Assembly (NCBI GenBank): GCA_016790965.1
Contig: JAEUNZ010000031.1
Location: 1 to 64,000, forward strand
Source of the DNA: SSSZ01 sp016790965
Lineage (GTDB): Bacteria > Pseudomonadota > Gammaproteobacteria > Burkholderiales > Rhodocyclaceae
Length of the DNA stretch: 64,000 nucleotides
Direction of reading: 5' to 3'
Shown here piece after piece: positions 42,394-52,882 of this stretch; the first letter of the stretch is position 1; the number at the start of each line of letters is the position of its first letter. A model generated the notes under the pieces. That model was not told where the DNA came from and searched no databases. It was given only the letters and a program-made list of their open reading frames with translations. The position numbers and the translations under genes were made by a program.

Positions 42394-42867
42394 ATGGACA
42401 AGCGCTACGTCGAATATACCGAATGGTCTGCCAGCCTCGAGGTTGGTCTGCCCCTGATCGACGATCAGCATCGCCGCCTCTTTGCGCTTGCGGCAAGTTT
42501 CGAAGGGGATGGCGATCAAATACGGGTCATGAAAACCCTCGCCACCCTGATGGACTACATCAAGAGCCACCTGCGGGAAGAAGAGGAATTGATGGCCGCC
42601 TGTGGCTATCCAAAGCTTGCGGAGCACCGGCAAAGCCACGCCGAATTCCGGCGCATGCTTCTGAATCTGCTGGAAAACGCCAGGACTCTCTCCCTGGACG
42701 CCATTGCCGAAGAAGTCCGGTTTCTCATCAACGTCTGGTTTTTTCGCCACATCCGGGTTGTCGACCAGGATTACGTCCCCTATGTCCGTGCGTACCAAGC
42801 ACAGGTCGCCGCCGCGCAGCACGAAACCAAACCCGCTGGGGAACCCTGGGGAAACGAGAACTACTGA
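42394..42867 (+). CDS. Bacteriohemerythrin
   Basis: A 157-residue di-iron oxygen-binding protein. Ligands are visible in LIDDQHRRLF, HLREEEELM, HRQSHAEFR and HIRVVDQDY, in the normal order and spacing. It is a stand-alone cytoplasmic domain, plausible for oxygen storage or sensing in a microaerophile. Confidence 0.92.
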   Translation: MDKRYVEYTEWSASLEVGLPLIDDQHRRLFALAASFEGDGDQIRVMKTLATLMDYIKSHLREEEELMAACGYPKLAEHRQSHAEFRRMLLNLLENARTLSLDAIAEEVRFLINVWFFRHIRVVDQDYVPYVRAYQAQVAAAQHETKPAGEPWGNENY

Positions 42868-42880
42868 AGCGCGGATCCGA

Positions 42881-43810
42881 TCAGGCGGGGAGGGGAATCC
42901 ACTCGTCCAAAGTAGACCCCGTGGCGGCAAACTGATTGCAGCGGCTCATGAAGTCCCGGGTCGACTTGGGCATGGGGACACGGGCTCGGGTGATGTGGAA
43001 AATGAGGTCGCGGCCATTCCAGATCAGCTTGTGGGCGCAATCTGCCATGCGGAGTTCGGGATCGCCAGGAGTTGCCGTCATCTCGGGCTTGGACCCGACG
43101 AGACGCTCGGCCGCAGCGGCAAAGTTGGCCCAGGCATCAAAGATATCCGGGTCGGTGCGCAGGGTTTCACACTTGATTTTGGCCGCCAACGCAAACTCCC
43201 GGATGATCGGGCCAATGTCGGGAAACATCCGCAGCCGCGCAAAGGTGTTCACCATCACGTCGGCTATCCGGTCGATGTCGCGCTTGGCCTGGCCGATTTT
43301 GATATAGCGGCTTTCGTAAAACTCTTCAAGGGGAATGCTGAAGGCCCGGAAGGGCTCGCCCCAGAGTTCATCGATACTTTCCTCGCCACTTCGGTGCAAG
43401 ACCAGACGGCACAGGGTATAAGCCTCCTGCAGGCAGCGTCCGCACTCCCGCATCAACTCGTAGCTCGGCAGGATTTCGACCCCCGCTTCCTGCAATTCGA
43501 CCAGATTGCGGAATATATCGGTGGCGCGATTGAACATGGCACCCGCGTACATCGCCCCCTTGACCCGTCGCTTGGCGGGATCGGCCTCGGACTCGTAGGC
43601 CAACCGGGCCTCATTGAGCCGGCTCCCGGGAATGTTGAGCCCATGCTCGGTATGGTTGAACAGTCGCCGGGTCAGTGCCTCGATGAGTCGCTTTTTGTGG
43701 GCCAGAGTATTCTCGGGGACCGGATAAGTCTTCATCCAATACCCCTCGTAATAGACGCGAGTCTGCCCGTTAACGAGCTTGCGGGTTCCGGGAGCGATGC
43801 TGGATTCCAT
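42881..43810 (-). CDS. Conserved protein of unknown function
   Basis: A 309-residue soluble protein without signal peptide or recognised domain. It starts ESSIAPGTRKLVNGQTRVYYEGYWMKTYPVPENTL and is mostly helical. No catalytic motif stands out. It is convergent with the bacteriohemerythrin gene (13 bp between stops), and upstream lies a 550-bp gap with a probable RNA gene. Confidence 0.7.
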   Translation of the reverse strand: MESSIAPGTRKLVNGQTRVYYEGYWMKTYPVPENTLAHKKRLIEALTRRLFNHTEHGLNIPGSRLNEARLAYESEADPAKRRVKGAMYAGAMFNRATDIFRNLVELQEAGVEILPSYELMRECGRCLQEAYTLCRLVLHRSGEESIDELWGEPFRAFSIPLEEFYESRYIKIGQAKRDIDRIADVMVNTFARLRMFPDIGPIIREFALAAKIKCETLRTDPDIFDAWANFAAAAERLVGSKPEMTATPGDPELRMADCAHKLIWNGRDLIFHITRARVPMPKSTRDFMSRCNQFAATGSTLDEWIPLPA

Positions 43811-43984
43811 GGGACCTACCGAAAACTGAACTGAGTCTGCCCGGGTTACGAACAGAGGGGGGGGCGGGAGTGACTATTATCGCGCAAAGGTAGCCCGTCT
43901 AGGGGTTCAACTTGCGCCTTTGGTTATACCCAAAATTCCTTTCCGACTCCCTGGATTTTTTCACGGCTCCTGCTAGCCTTAGAT

Positions 43985-44179
43985 CGTGTTCGCCCCGCGG
44001 CAAGGCGAGCGCCCCTGGTGGTAGGCCGCACTTCATGGGGGAGTCCAGACGGCATTGGAGAAGGAAATCCTTTGAAAAATCCGTGTTACGACCTGAACGG
44101 CGTTTAGCCGAAATACCCCGAACCCAGTGATCGGGGTTGCAGCAAAAGAAGCCCATGCCCGACAAGCGTGGGCTTTTTT
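43985..44179 (+). ncRNA. Candidate structured small RNA
   Basis: This non-coding stretch in a 555-bp gap (43,811-44,365) has a -10-like TGCTAGCCT just before 43,985. It then holds several GC-rich pairing segments, a hairpin ACCCCGA/TCGGGGT (44115-44121 with 44131-44137) and a strong terminator. The about 195-nt length would suit a regulatory RNA. I compared it from memory with 6S RNA, tmRNA, RNase P, SRP RNA and common riboswitches and found no match. The minus strand has an 88-codon open frame that does not look like a protein. Confidence 0.45.
44149..44179 (+). terminator. Rho-independent terminator of the candidate RNA
   Basis: AAGCCCATGC (44149-44158) pairs with GCGTGGGCTT (44166-44175) with one G-T pair, followed by TTTTC. 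The remaining bases to clpB's stop (44,180-44,365) contain an AT-rich CATAAT/ATTATG dyad at 44,218-44,233 and nothing else recognised. Confidence 0.75.
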
Positions 44180-44365
44180 CTGGGCCGAAACCTGAGCAGC
44201 CTGAATGTTTAAAGTCGCATAATTTGTATTATGTTAAATATTAACCGTCTCGTAGGACAGGAGCGGTATCGGATGGAAGGACATGAATCTGATGCCGAAA
44301 GACCGGCGCCCCTTGGGAAGCGAAAGTTCCCTCGCCGCCCAAGGTCAAATTCCGCTGACCCCCGA

Positions 44366-46948
<2,583 letters not shown>

Positions 46949-46985
46949 GGTGGGCTCCCTGATTGATTTCTAGCCGATGCTCCTC

Positions 46986-47014
46986 AGATTGGGGGCCTTG
47001 CGAAAATTTCAATG
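46986..47014 (-). promoter_or_regulatory. Sigma-32-type heat-shock promoter of clpB
   Basis: On the minus strand CATTGAAA is followed after 13 bp by CCCCAATCT, close to the consensus CTTGAAA...CCCCATNT. It lies 38 bp before the clpB ATG, as expected for heat-shock control. Confidence 0.75.
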
Positions 47015-47075
47015 CCCCTCCCCCGCTTTGCCGGTTGGCATAGAATGAACCGTCCTCCCCAAAACCAGGTTGCCC

Positions 47076-49157
47076 ATGAAAGCACTTCGCATCGCCGCCT
47101 ATGCCGCCCTCGCCGTCCTGGCCCTCCTTGCCGTTGCCGTCGGGCTCCTGTTCGCCCTCTTCGACGAGGCCCGCATCAAGGAGGAACTCAGCCAGCAGGT
47201 GTTGGCCAGAACGCAACGCAAACTGGTCATCGACGGCCCCCTCAAGCTTTCTGTCTGGCCGGATGTGGGCGTACAGATCGGCCACCTGACTCTTTCCGAG
47301 AAAGGCGGCCAAGGCCAGTTCGTGGCCCTCGATACCGCGCGTCTGGCGGTGGCGGTGATGCCGCTCCTTTCCAAGCGGGTGGAAGTGCGCCGTGTGGGGG
47401 CCGACGGCCTGGCCCTCACCCTGGTCAAGCACAAGGACGGCAGCATGAATATCGATGACCTTGCCGGCGACGACAAGGCAGCCAAGGAAGGCAAAAAGCC
47501 TGCTGCGGAAAGCTCCCCCACCACACCCCTGCAATTTGACATCGCCGGCGTCGACCTGCGCAACGCCAAACTGGAATACCGGGACGAAGCCGCCGCCAAG
47601 ACCACCCGCCTCACCGACCTCGATCTCGCCACCGGCCGCCTGCAGGGCGACACCGGCGCCGGCCGCTTCCACGTGGAAAAGCTGGCCTTATCCGCCAAGG
47701 GCGCCAGCGGCGCCGACCGCGTCGAACTGACCCTGGCGGCACCTTTCCTGGATATCGACGGCGGTTCCGCCAAGGGCGAAACCCTCACCCTCGCCGCCAA
47801 CCTCGCCAGCCCGGGCAAGTCCCTGGCGGCCAAGGCAGCGGTGGCGGGGATCGAAGGCTCGGCCAAGGCCCTGCGCATCGGCAACTTCAGCCTGGAGTTG
47901 GACGCCAAGTCCGGCGATTCCACCGTCAAGGGCAAGCTCGCCTCGCCGGTGGCTTACGACGGCGCGGCCCATACCATTGCGCTCGCCAAACTCGCCGGCA
48001 CCCTCGACTTGGCAAGCCCGGCGCTACCCATGAAGAAAGTGCATCTACCCCTCGATGGCAAGGTCCAGGCCAATCTGGAGAAGAAGACCGCCGACCTGAC
48101 GCTCAATACCGCCCTCGACGATTCCAGGATTGCCCTGCGCCTCGGCTTACGGCAGCTCGAGCCCCTCGCCCTCGGCTTCGCCCTGGATATCGACAAGCTC
48201 GACGTGGACCGCTACCTGCCCCCCGCGCCTGCGGGCAAGGCCGCGCCGGCGGGTTCTTCCGGCGGCAGCGGCGGCGCCCCAGCCGACCAGGGAAAGATCG
48301 ACCTTACCGCCCTGAAACCCCTCAATATCGATGGCACGGTGAAGATCGGCCAGCTCCAGGCCCACCGTATCAAGGTTTCCCAGCTCGACGCCCGTATCGC
48401 CGCCCGTAGTGGGCGTCTCGACGTGGCCCCCATCAACGCGGCCCTCTACGGCGGCACCCTGGCCGGCAGCATCGGGGTCAATGCCAACACCAACGAGTTC
48501 GCCGTCAGGCAGGCCCTGAGCAACGTGGCCATCGAGCCCCTGCTCAGGGATGCCCTGCAAAAGGACCCGCTGGAAGGCCGGGGCACCGTCAATCTCGACG
48601 TCACCACCCGGGGCGACACGGTGCCTGCCCTCAAGAAGGCCCTGGCCGGTTCGGCCGCAGTGGTCCTCAAAGACGGCGCCGTCAAGGGCATCAACCTGGC
48701 CAAGACCCTGCGCGACCTCAAGGGCAAGCTGGGAGCCAAGCAAAGCGCCACGGCTGATGCCGATGGCCGGGAGAAGACCGATTTCTCCGAACTCACCGCC
48801 AGTTTCCGCATCGCCAACGGCATCGCCCGCAACGAGGATCTCGACATGAAATCGCCTTTTCTGCGCCTGGGCGGCAAGGGCGATATTGACATCGGCAACG
48901 ACCGCCTGGATTACCTGACCAAGGTGAGCGTGGTGGCTTCGAGCAAGGGGCAGGAAGGCAAGGATCTGGACCACCTCAAAGGCCTGACGGTACCGGTGAG
49001 GCTACACGGCCCCTTCGACAAGCTGGCCTACAAGCTCGAGCTCGGCGACCTCATCGGCGACGCCGCCAAGGCCAAGCTGGAAGCCAAAAAGGAAGAGGTA
49101 AAGGCCGGTGCCGAAGAAAAGCTCAAGGGCAGGCTGAAGGGGCTGTTCGGGAAGTAG
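47076..49157 (+). CDS. AsmA family envelope protein
   Basis: A 693-residue protein. An N-terminal membrane helix (about 6-28) is followed by the AsmA N-terminal domain (EELSQQVLARTQRKLVIDGPLKLSVWPDVGVQIGHLTLSE) and a C-terminal AsmA domain with GRGTVNLDVTTRGDTV...LAGSAAVVLKDGAVKGINLAKTLRDLK. It is an AsmA-like bridge-type protein, thought to affect outer-membrane lipid transport. ATG 47076 is used. It is divergent from clpB. Confidence 0.9.
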   Translation: MKALRIAAYAALAVLALLAVAVGLLFALFDEARIKEELSQQVLARTQRKLVIDGPLKLSVWPDVGVQIGHLTLSEKGGQGQFVALDTARLAVAVMPLLSKRVEVRRVGADGLALTLVKHKDGSMNIDDLAGDDKAAKEGKKPAAESSPTTPLQFDIAGVDLRNAKLEYRDEAAAKTTRLTDLDLATGRLQGDTGAGRFHVEKLALSAKGASGADRVELTLAAPFLDIDGGSAKGETLTLAANLASPGKSLAAKAAVAGIEGSAKALRIGNFSLELDAKSGDSTVKGKLASPVAYDGAAHTIALAKLAGTLDLASPALPMKKVHLPLDGKVQANLEKKTADLTLNTALDDSRIALRLGLRQLEPLALGFALDIDKLDVDRYLPPAPAGKAAPAGSSGGSGGAPADQGKIDLTALKPLNIDGTVKIGQLQAHRIKVSQLDARIAARSGRLDVAPINAALYGGTLAGSIGVNANTNEFAVRQALSNVAIEPLLRDALQKDPLEGRGTVNLDVTTRGDTVPALKKALAGSAAVVLKDGAVKGINLAKTLRDLKGKLGAKQSATADADGREKTDFSELTASFRIANGIARNEDLDMKSPFLRLGGKGDIDIGNDRLDYLTKVSVVASSKGQEGKDLDHLKGLTVPVRLHGPFDKLAYKLELGDLIGDAAKAKLEAKKEEVKAGAEEKLKGRLKGLFGK

Positions 49158-49176
49158 CCCTCAACCGCGCCAGCGT

Positions 49177-49629
49177 TTATTTGTTCCAGCGCTCGGCCGC
49201 CGAGTCGTCGGCATCCCGGGCATCCACCCAGCGGGCGCCTTCGGGCGTGGCTTCCCGCTTCCAGAAGGGTGCGCGGGTCTTCAGGTAGTCCATGATGAAC
49301 TCGCAGGCGGCGAAGGCCTCGCCCCGATGGGAGCTGGTCACCGCCACGAGGACGATCTGATCGCAGGGTTTGAGCGGGCCGACCCGGTGGATCACCAGAG
49401 CGTCGTAAATGTCCCAGCGGCCCTTGGCTTCGCTGACGATGGCTTCGAGGGCTTTCTCGGTCATGCCCGGGTAGTGTTCGAGGGTCATCTCCGAGACGCT
49501 GCTGCCGTCGTTCACATCCCGCACCAGGCCGAGGAAGCTGGCCAGCGCACCGACTCGGGCGTCGTTGGCGCGCAGGGTGGCGAGTTCGGCGCCGACGTCG
49601 AAATCGGCTTCCTGGACGCGTATGCCCAT
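49177..49629 (-). CDS. moaE: Molybdopterin synthase large subunit MoaE
   Basis: A 150-residue catalytic subunit that inserts two sulphurs into precursor Z together with MoaD. Motifs: HYPGMTEKAL, HRVG, VAVTSSHRGEAF and the active-site Lys in APFWKRE. It lies one base after moaD and is the last gene of the minus-strand dinG-to-moaE run. Confidence 0.95.
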   Translation of the reverse strand: MGIRVQEADFDVGAELATLRANDARVGALASFLGLVRDVNDGSSVSEMTLEHYPGMTEKALEAIVSEAKGRWDIYDALVIHRVGPLKPCDQIVLVAVTSSHRGEAFAACEFIMDYLKTRAPFWKREATPEGARWVDARDADDSAAERWNK

Positions 49630-49630
49630 C

Positions 49631-49879
49631 TCAGCCCCCCGTCACCGGCGGGAAAAAGGCCACTTCGTCGCCGGCCTTGACGGCGGCCTCCGGACCGACC
49701 ATTTCCTGATTCACGGCGCAGCGCAGGTTCTTGGCGCTGGCAAGGGCTCCCCGGCCCTGCCCGGCCAGCCAGTCCTTGAGGCCGCCCACGGTGGCGACGC
49801 CGGCGGGCAGGTCGATTTTTTCCCCGGGGCAACCTATGGCTTCCTTGAGGCCGGCGAAATACAGCACTTGCACGCTCAT
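49631..49879 (-). CDS. moaD: Molybdopterin synthase sulphur carrier MoaD
   Basis: An 82-residue ubiquitin-fold protein beginning MSVQVLYFAGLKEAIG and ending FPPVTGG. The C-terminal Gly-Gly is thiocarboxylated and feeds sulphur to MoaE. The ATG overlaps the moeA stop by one base (TGATG), fixing the start. A longer open frame upstream is a shadow of moeA. Confidence 0.95.
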   Translation of the reverse strand: MSVQVLYFAGLKEAIGCPGEKIDLPAGVATVGGLKDWLAGQGRGALASAKNLRCAVNQEMVGPEAAVKAGDEVAFFPPVTGG

Positions 49880-51081
49880 CACAGCAATTCCGTAAAGGGC
49901 ACGAAACGCACCGAATCGCCCTTGGCGACCGGTTGTCCCGGCGGGTTGAGGACCAGGCCATCGCCCCAGCAAAGCGAGGTGACGACGCCGGCCCCCTGAT
50001 TGGGATAGAGTTCGACGCTGCCGTTTTCGTTCATGCGGCCGCGCAGGAATTCGGCGCGGGCGTCGGGTTTCTTCCAGTCGAAGTCGGCGCGCAGAGTGAA
50101 AGCCCGGGGCGTCACGTCGCGGATGCCTTGCAGGCGCAGGACAAAGGGGCGGACCATGATCATGAAAGTGACGATGGCCGACACCGGATTCCCCGGCAGG
50201 CCGATGAACCAGGCCTTGCCGCCCTCGCGCCGTACTTCGCCGAAGGCCAGGGGCTTGCCCGGCTTGATGGCAATCTTCCACATGTCGAGGCGGCCTTCCG
50301 CTTCCACCGCCGGTTTGACGTGGTCTTCCTCGCCTACCGAGACGCCGCCGCTGGTGACGATGAGATCGTTGTCGGCGGCCGCCCGGCGCAGGGCATCCCG
50401 CGTGGCTTCCAGCTTGTCCGGTACCTGGCCGAGGTCGCGAACCTCGCAGCCCAAACCTTCCAGAAGGGCGCGCAGGGCGTAGCGGTTGGAGTTGTAGATG
50501 GCCCCGGGCGGCAGCGGCTCGCCGGGTTGCACCAGTTCGTCGCCGGTGAAGAATACTCCCACGCGCAGGCGCCGGTAGACGGGCAGTTCCGGCAGGCCGG
50601 CGGAGGCGGCCAGGGCGATGTCCTGGGGCCTCAGGCGGATGCCGGCGGCGAGAATCTCGGCGCCGACGGCGATGTCCTCGCCGGCTAAGCGGATGTTCTG
50701 GCCGGGCGTCGGCACCTGATTGACCACCACGCCACCGTCGCCGGGCTCGCACAACTCCTGCATGACCACGGCGTCAGCCCCGACGGGGATCGGCGCGCCG
50801 GTGAAGATGCGAGCGGTGGTGCCCGGTTGCAAGGGCGTACCGACGGAGCCTGCCGGGATGCGCTGGCTCACCGGCAGGAAGGTACCGGCAGTAGCGATGT
50901 CCGCACTCTTCACCGCATAGCCGTCCATGCCGGAATTATCCAGGGGCGGCGCAGCGACGGTGGAAAACTGGGGCGCCGCCAACACCCGGCCGGCGGCGGC
51001 GGTGAGCGGCAGGCTGCGGGTCTCGGCGACCGGCTGGGCGGCGGCGAGGAGCTTGCCGAGGGCTTCTTCGAAGGTGAGCAT
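49879..51081 (-). CDS. moeA: Molybdopterin molybdenumtransferase MoeA
   Basis: A 400-residue enzyme inserting molybdate into adenylated molybdopterin. Motifs: DNSGMDGYAV, AGEDI near the linker, FFTGDELV, and the MPT-binding TSGGVSVGEEDHVK. GLPGNPVSAIVTF marks the C-terminal part of the MogA-like domain. It is 5 bp downstream of mobB. Confidence 0.96.
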   Translation of the reverse strand: MLTFEEALGKLLAAAQPVAETRSLPLTAAAGRVLAAPQFSTVAAPPLDNSGMDGYAVKSADIATAGTFLPVSQRIPAGSVGTPLQPGTTARIFTGAPIPVGADAVVMQELCEPGDGGVVVNQVPTPGQNIRLAGEDIAVGAEILAAGIRLRPQDIALAASAGLPELPVYRRLRVGVFFTGDELVQPGEPLPPGAIYNSNRYALRALLEGLGCEVRDLGQVPDKLEATRDALRRAAADNDLIVTSGGVSVGEEDHVKPAVEAEGRLDMWKIAIKPGKPLAFGEVRREGGKAWFIGLPGNPVSAIVTFMIMVRPFVLRLQGIRDVTPRAFTLRADFDWKKPDARAEFLRGRMNENGSVELYPNQGAGVVTSLCWGDGLVLNPPGQPVAKGDSVRFVPFTELL

Positions 51082-51086
51082 GGGCG

Positions 51087-51578
51087 TCAGAGCTTGAGGT
51101 AATCGACGATGAAGGCGGCCACCGCCTCCGGGTCATTGATGGGAAGCTGGGGCAAGGGGGTATCCAGCGGGCCTTCGGTGGCCACGGCCACCACGTCCGG
51201 CCATTCCGGGTAGAGGGGCGGTTTGCCGTTGGCCGGGCGGTACACCTCCACCTTGGGGATGGGCTCGCGCTTGAAGCCCTCCACCAGCACCAGATCGCAA
51301 GGCTCCAGACGGGCCAGTAGATCGTCCAGGCAGGGTTCGGGCGCTTCCCGCAGTTCCTTCATCAGGGCCCAGCGCACGCCGCAGGCGATCATCACCTCAT
51401 TGGCCCCCGCCTCCCGGTGGCGGTAGGAATCCTTGCCCGGGCGGTCGATGTCGAAGCCGTGGTGGGTGTGTTTGATGACGGAAACCTTCAATCCGCGGCC
51501 GGTCAGGCAGGGAATGACTTTTTCCAGAAGGGTGGTTTTGCCGGAACCCGAGTAGCCGGCGATGGCGAATACTTTCAT
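51087..51578 (-). CDS. mobB: Molybdopterin-guanine dinucleotide biosynthesis adaptor MobB
   Basis: A 163-residue P-loop GTP-binding protein: AGYSGSGKTTLLEK, VIKHTHHGFDIDRPGKDSYRHREAGA and LVEGFKREPIPKVE. It assists formation of the guanylated cofactor. The start overlaps the preceding ATP-grasp-like gene's stop by 4 bp. A MobA gene is not in the window. Confidence 0.94.
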   Translation of the reverse strand: MKVFAIAGYSGSGKTTLLEKVIPCLTGRGLKVSVIKHTHHGFDIDRPGKDSYRHREAGANEVMIACGVRWALMKELREAPEPCLDDLLARLEPCDLVLVEGFKREPIPKVEVYRPANGKPPLYPEWPDVVAVATEGPLDTPLPQLPINDPEAVAAFIVDYLKL

Positions 51579-52882
51579 GGGGCGATTGTACTGTGGCCGG
51601 AGACGGGCACCACCGCCGCAAAGCCCCCGCCCGGCGTACGGAAATTCGTGGTCTGTCCCTGATAAAGACGGGCCGCCACCAGTTGCACCCGGCCCGCATA
51701 GGCGTAGCAGCGCAGGTCGAGCTTGAGATCCTGGGGGGCCGTGCCGACGTGCACCCGGCGCTCCGAGGGCGGGACGATGGCCTGGGCGATGTAATCTCCC
51801 GCCAGGATCTGCTCGAAGACGCGCCGGGTGAGCTTGTCGCCCCGGTAGGCGGCGCGACTGCCGAATCCCGCGGCGGGCTTGAAGAACCAGCGGCGACGCT
51901 CGCTCCAGAAGCGCTCCGCGCCGTCGGCCGTCACGGCCACTGTGAGGGGAACCGTGGCCAGAAGGATGTCCCGCGTTTCCGCCGGAACGCCCATTTCGTC
52001 CAGGGCAGTCGCATCCGACAGGAGGATGAGATTGCGCTTGTCGGCGTAGAGCGCATGGGCCCGGGGATGGGGGGTAAGCACGACGGCTTCGGCCAGGTAG
52101 GCGTGGCGAAGGGCTGCGTGGGCCGTTTCGTCGAGGTCGAAGTCCGTCAGTCGGTTATAGACCAGATCCACCGCCTCATTCTGGCAGCGCAACTCCTGGC
52201 CGTCCCAGCTCAGATCCTGCGGGTCGGCGATCACGGCCGCGATTCCCGCTTCCTGAAAGAAGCGGCGAAAAAGTTCGAATTCCGGGGCCAGGTATTGGTC
52301 GGCCGGTGTTTCGTCCACGATGGCGACCCGTCGCAAGGGAGCTGCCCCCCGCATGGCACGCCACTCGGCGAGGAACATGGCGAGGAAATCAGCTTCGACG
52401 ACGGCAGGATCGGGCAGTCGGGGGGCCACTGGGCCACAGCAGCTCCGCTGGGCTCCGGCAAGATGGACGTTGAGCAAACCACCGCCGGCATTGGTGTTGA
52501 TTTCAATGAGGCGCGGTCCGTCGTCGTCCAGGTGGAAATCGAAGCCGAGAAATACCCCGGGATGGACTACAGGGTGACTGGCGATGGCCGGCGAACGGGC
52601 CAGGACGCTGGCCTGCCATGCGGGGAGGGCCACCACGGTTTCCACCGCTGCCACCAGATCGGCCATGCGTTGGAGACTCTTTTCTCCCACGAAGACCACG
52701 GTGTCGGAAAAGAGGTGGGGGCGACTCCCGGCCAGGGCGACGGCGTCGATGCCACCCGCCGCCAGCGCCGCAGCCAGAACCTTGCGGTCGACCGAGAGGC
52801 AGGCGCAGTCGCGATTGAGCGCTGCCGCCGCGGCGTGGCAATCCGCCGGAGAATCAGAGCGAAGCCCGGAAATCTGGCTCAT
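51575..52882 (-). CDS. ATP-grasp-like protein of unknown function
   Basis: A 435-residue soluble protein. Features suggesting an ATP-grasp fold are RLIEINTNAGGGLLN (about 125-145) and WFFKPAAGFGSRAAYRGDKL (about 340-365), the latter like a nucleotide-binding Gly-rich loop after a Lys, and QAIVPPSE. A Cys pair (QRSCCGP) is present. It overlaps dinG upstream and mobB downstream by 4 bp each, so it is translated with molybdenum-cofactor genes. Substrate is unknown. Start ATG 52882 is fixed by the overlap with dinG. Confidence 0.65.
   Translation of the reverse strand: MSQISGLRSDSPADCHAAAAALNRDCACLSVDRKVLAAALAAGGIDAVALAGSRPHLFSDTVVFVGEKSLQRMADLVAAVETVVALPAWQASVLARSPAIASHPVVHPGVFLGFDFHLDDDGPRLIEINTNAGGGLLNVHLAGAQRSCCGPVAPRLPDPAVVEADFLAMFLAEWRAMRGAAPLRRVAIVDETPADQYLAPEFELFRRFFQEAGIAAVIADPQDLSWDGQELRCQNEAVDLVYNRLTDFDLDETAHAALRHAYLAEAVVLTPHPRAHALYADKRNLILLSDATALDEMGVPAETRDILLATVPLTVAVTADGAERFWSERRRWFFKPAAGFGSRAAYRGDKLTRRVFEQILAGDYIAQAIVPPSERRVHVGTAPQDLKLDLRCYAYAGRVQLVAARLYQGQTTNFRTPGGGFAAVVPVSGHSTIAP

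Noticed and set aside
43899..44165. 88-codon open frame on the minus strand in the 44-kb gap
   Set aside because: No recognisable domain or ribosome-binding site, and it coincides with hairpins and a terminator on the other strand.
43985..44179. 6S RNA
   Set aside because: Length fits, but the 5' and 3' ends do not pair and the remembered central-bubble motifs are absent; kept as an unassigned RNA.
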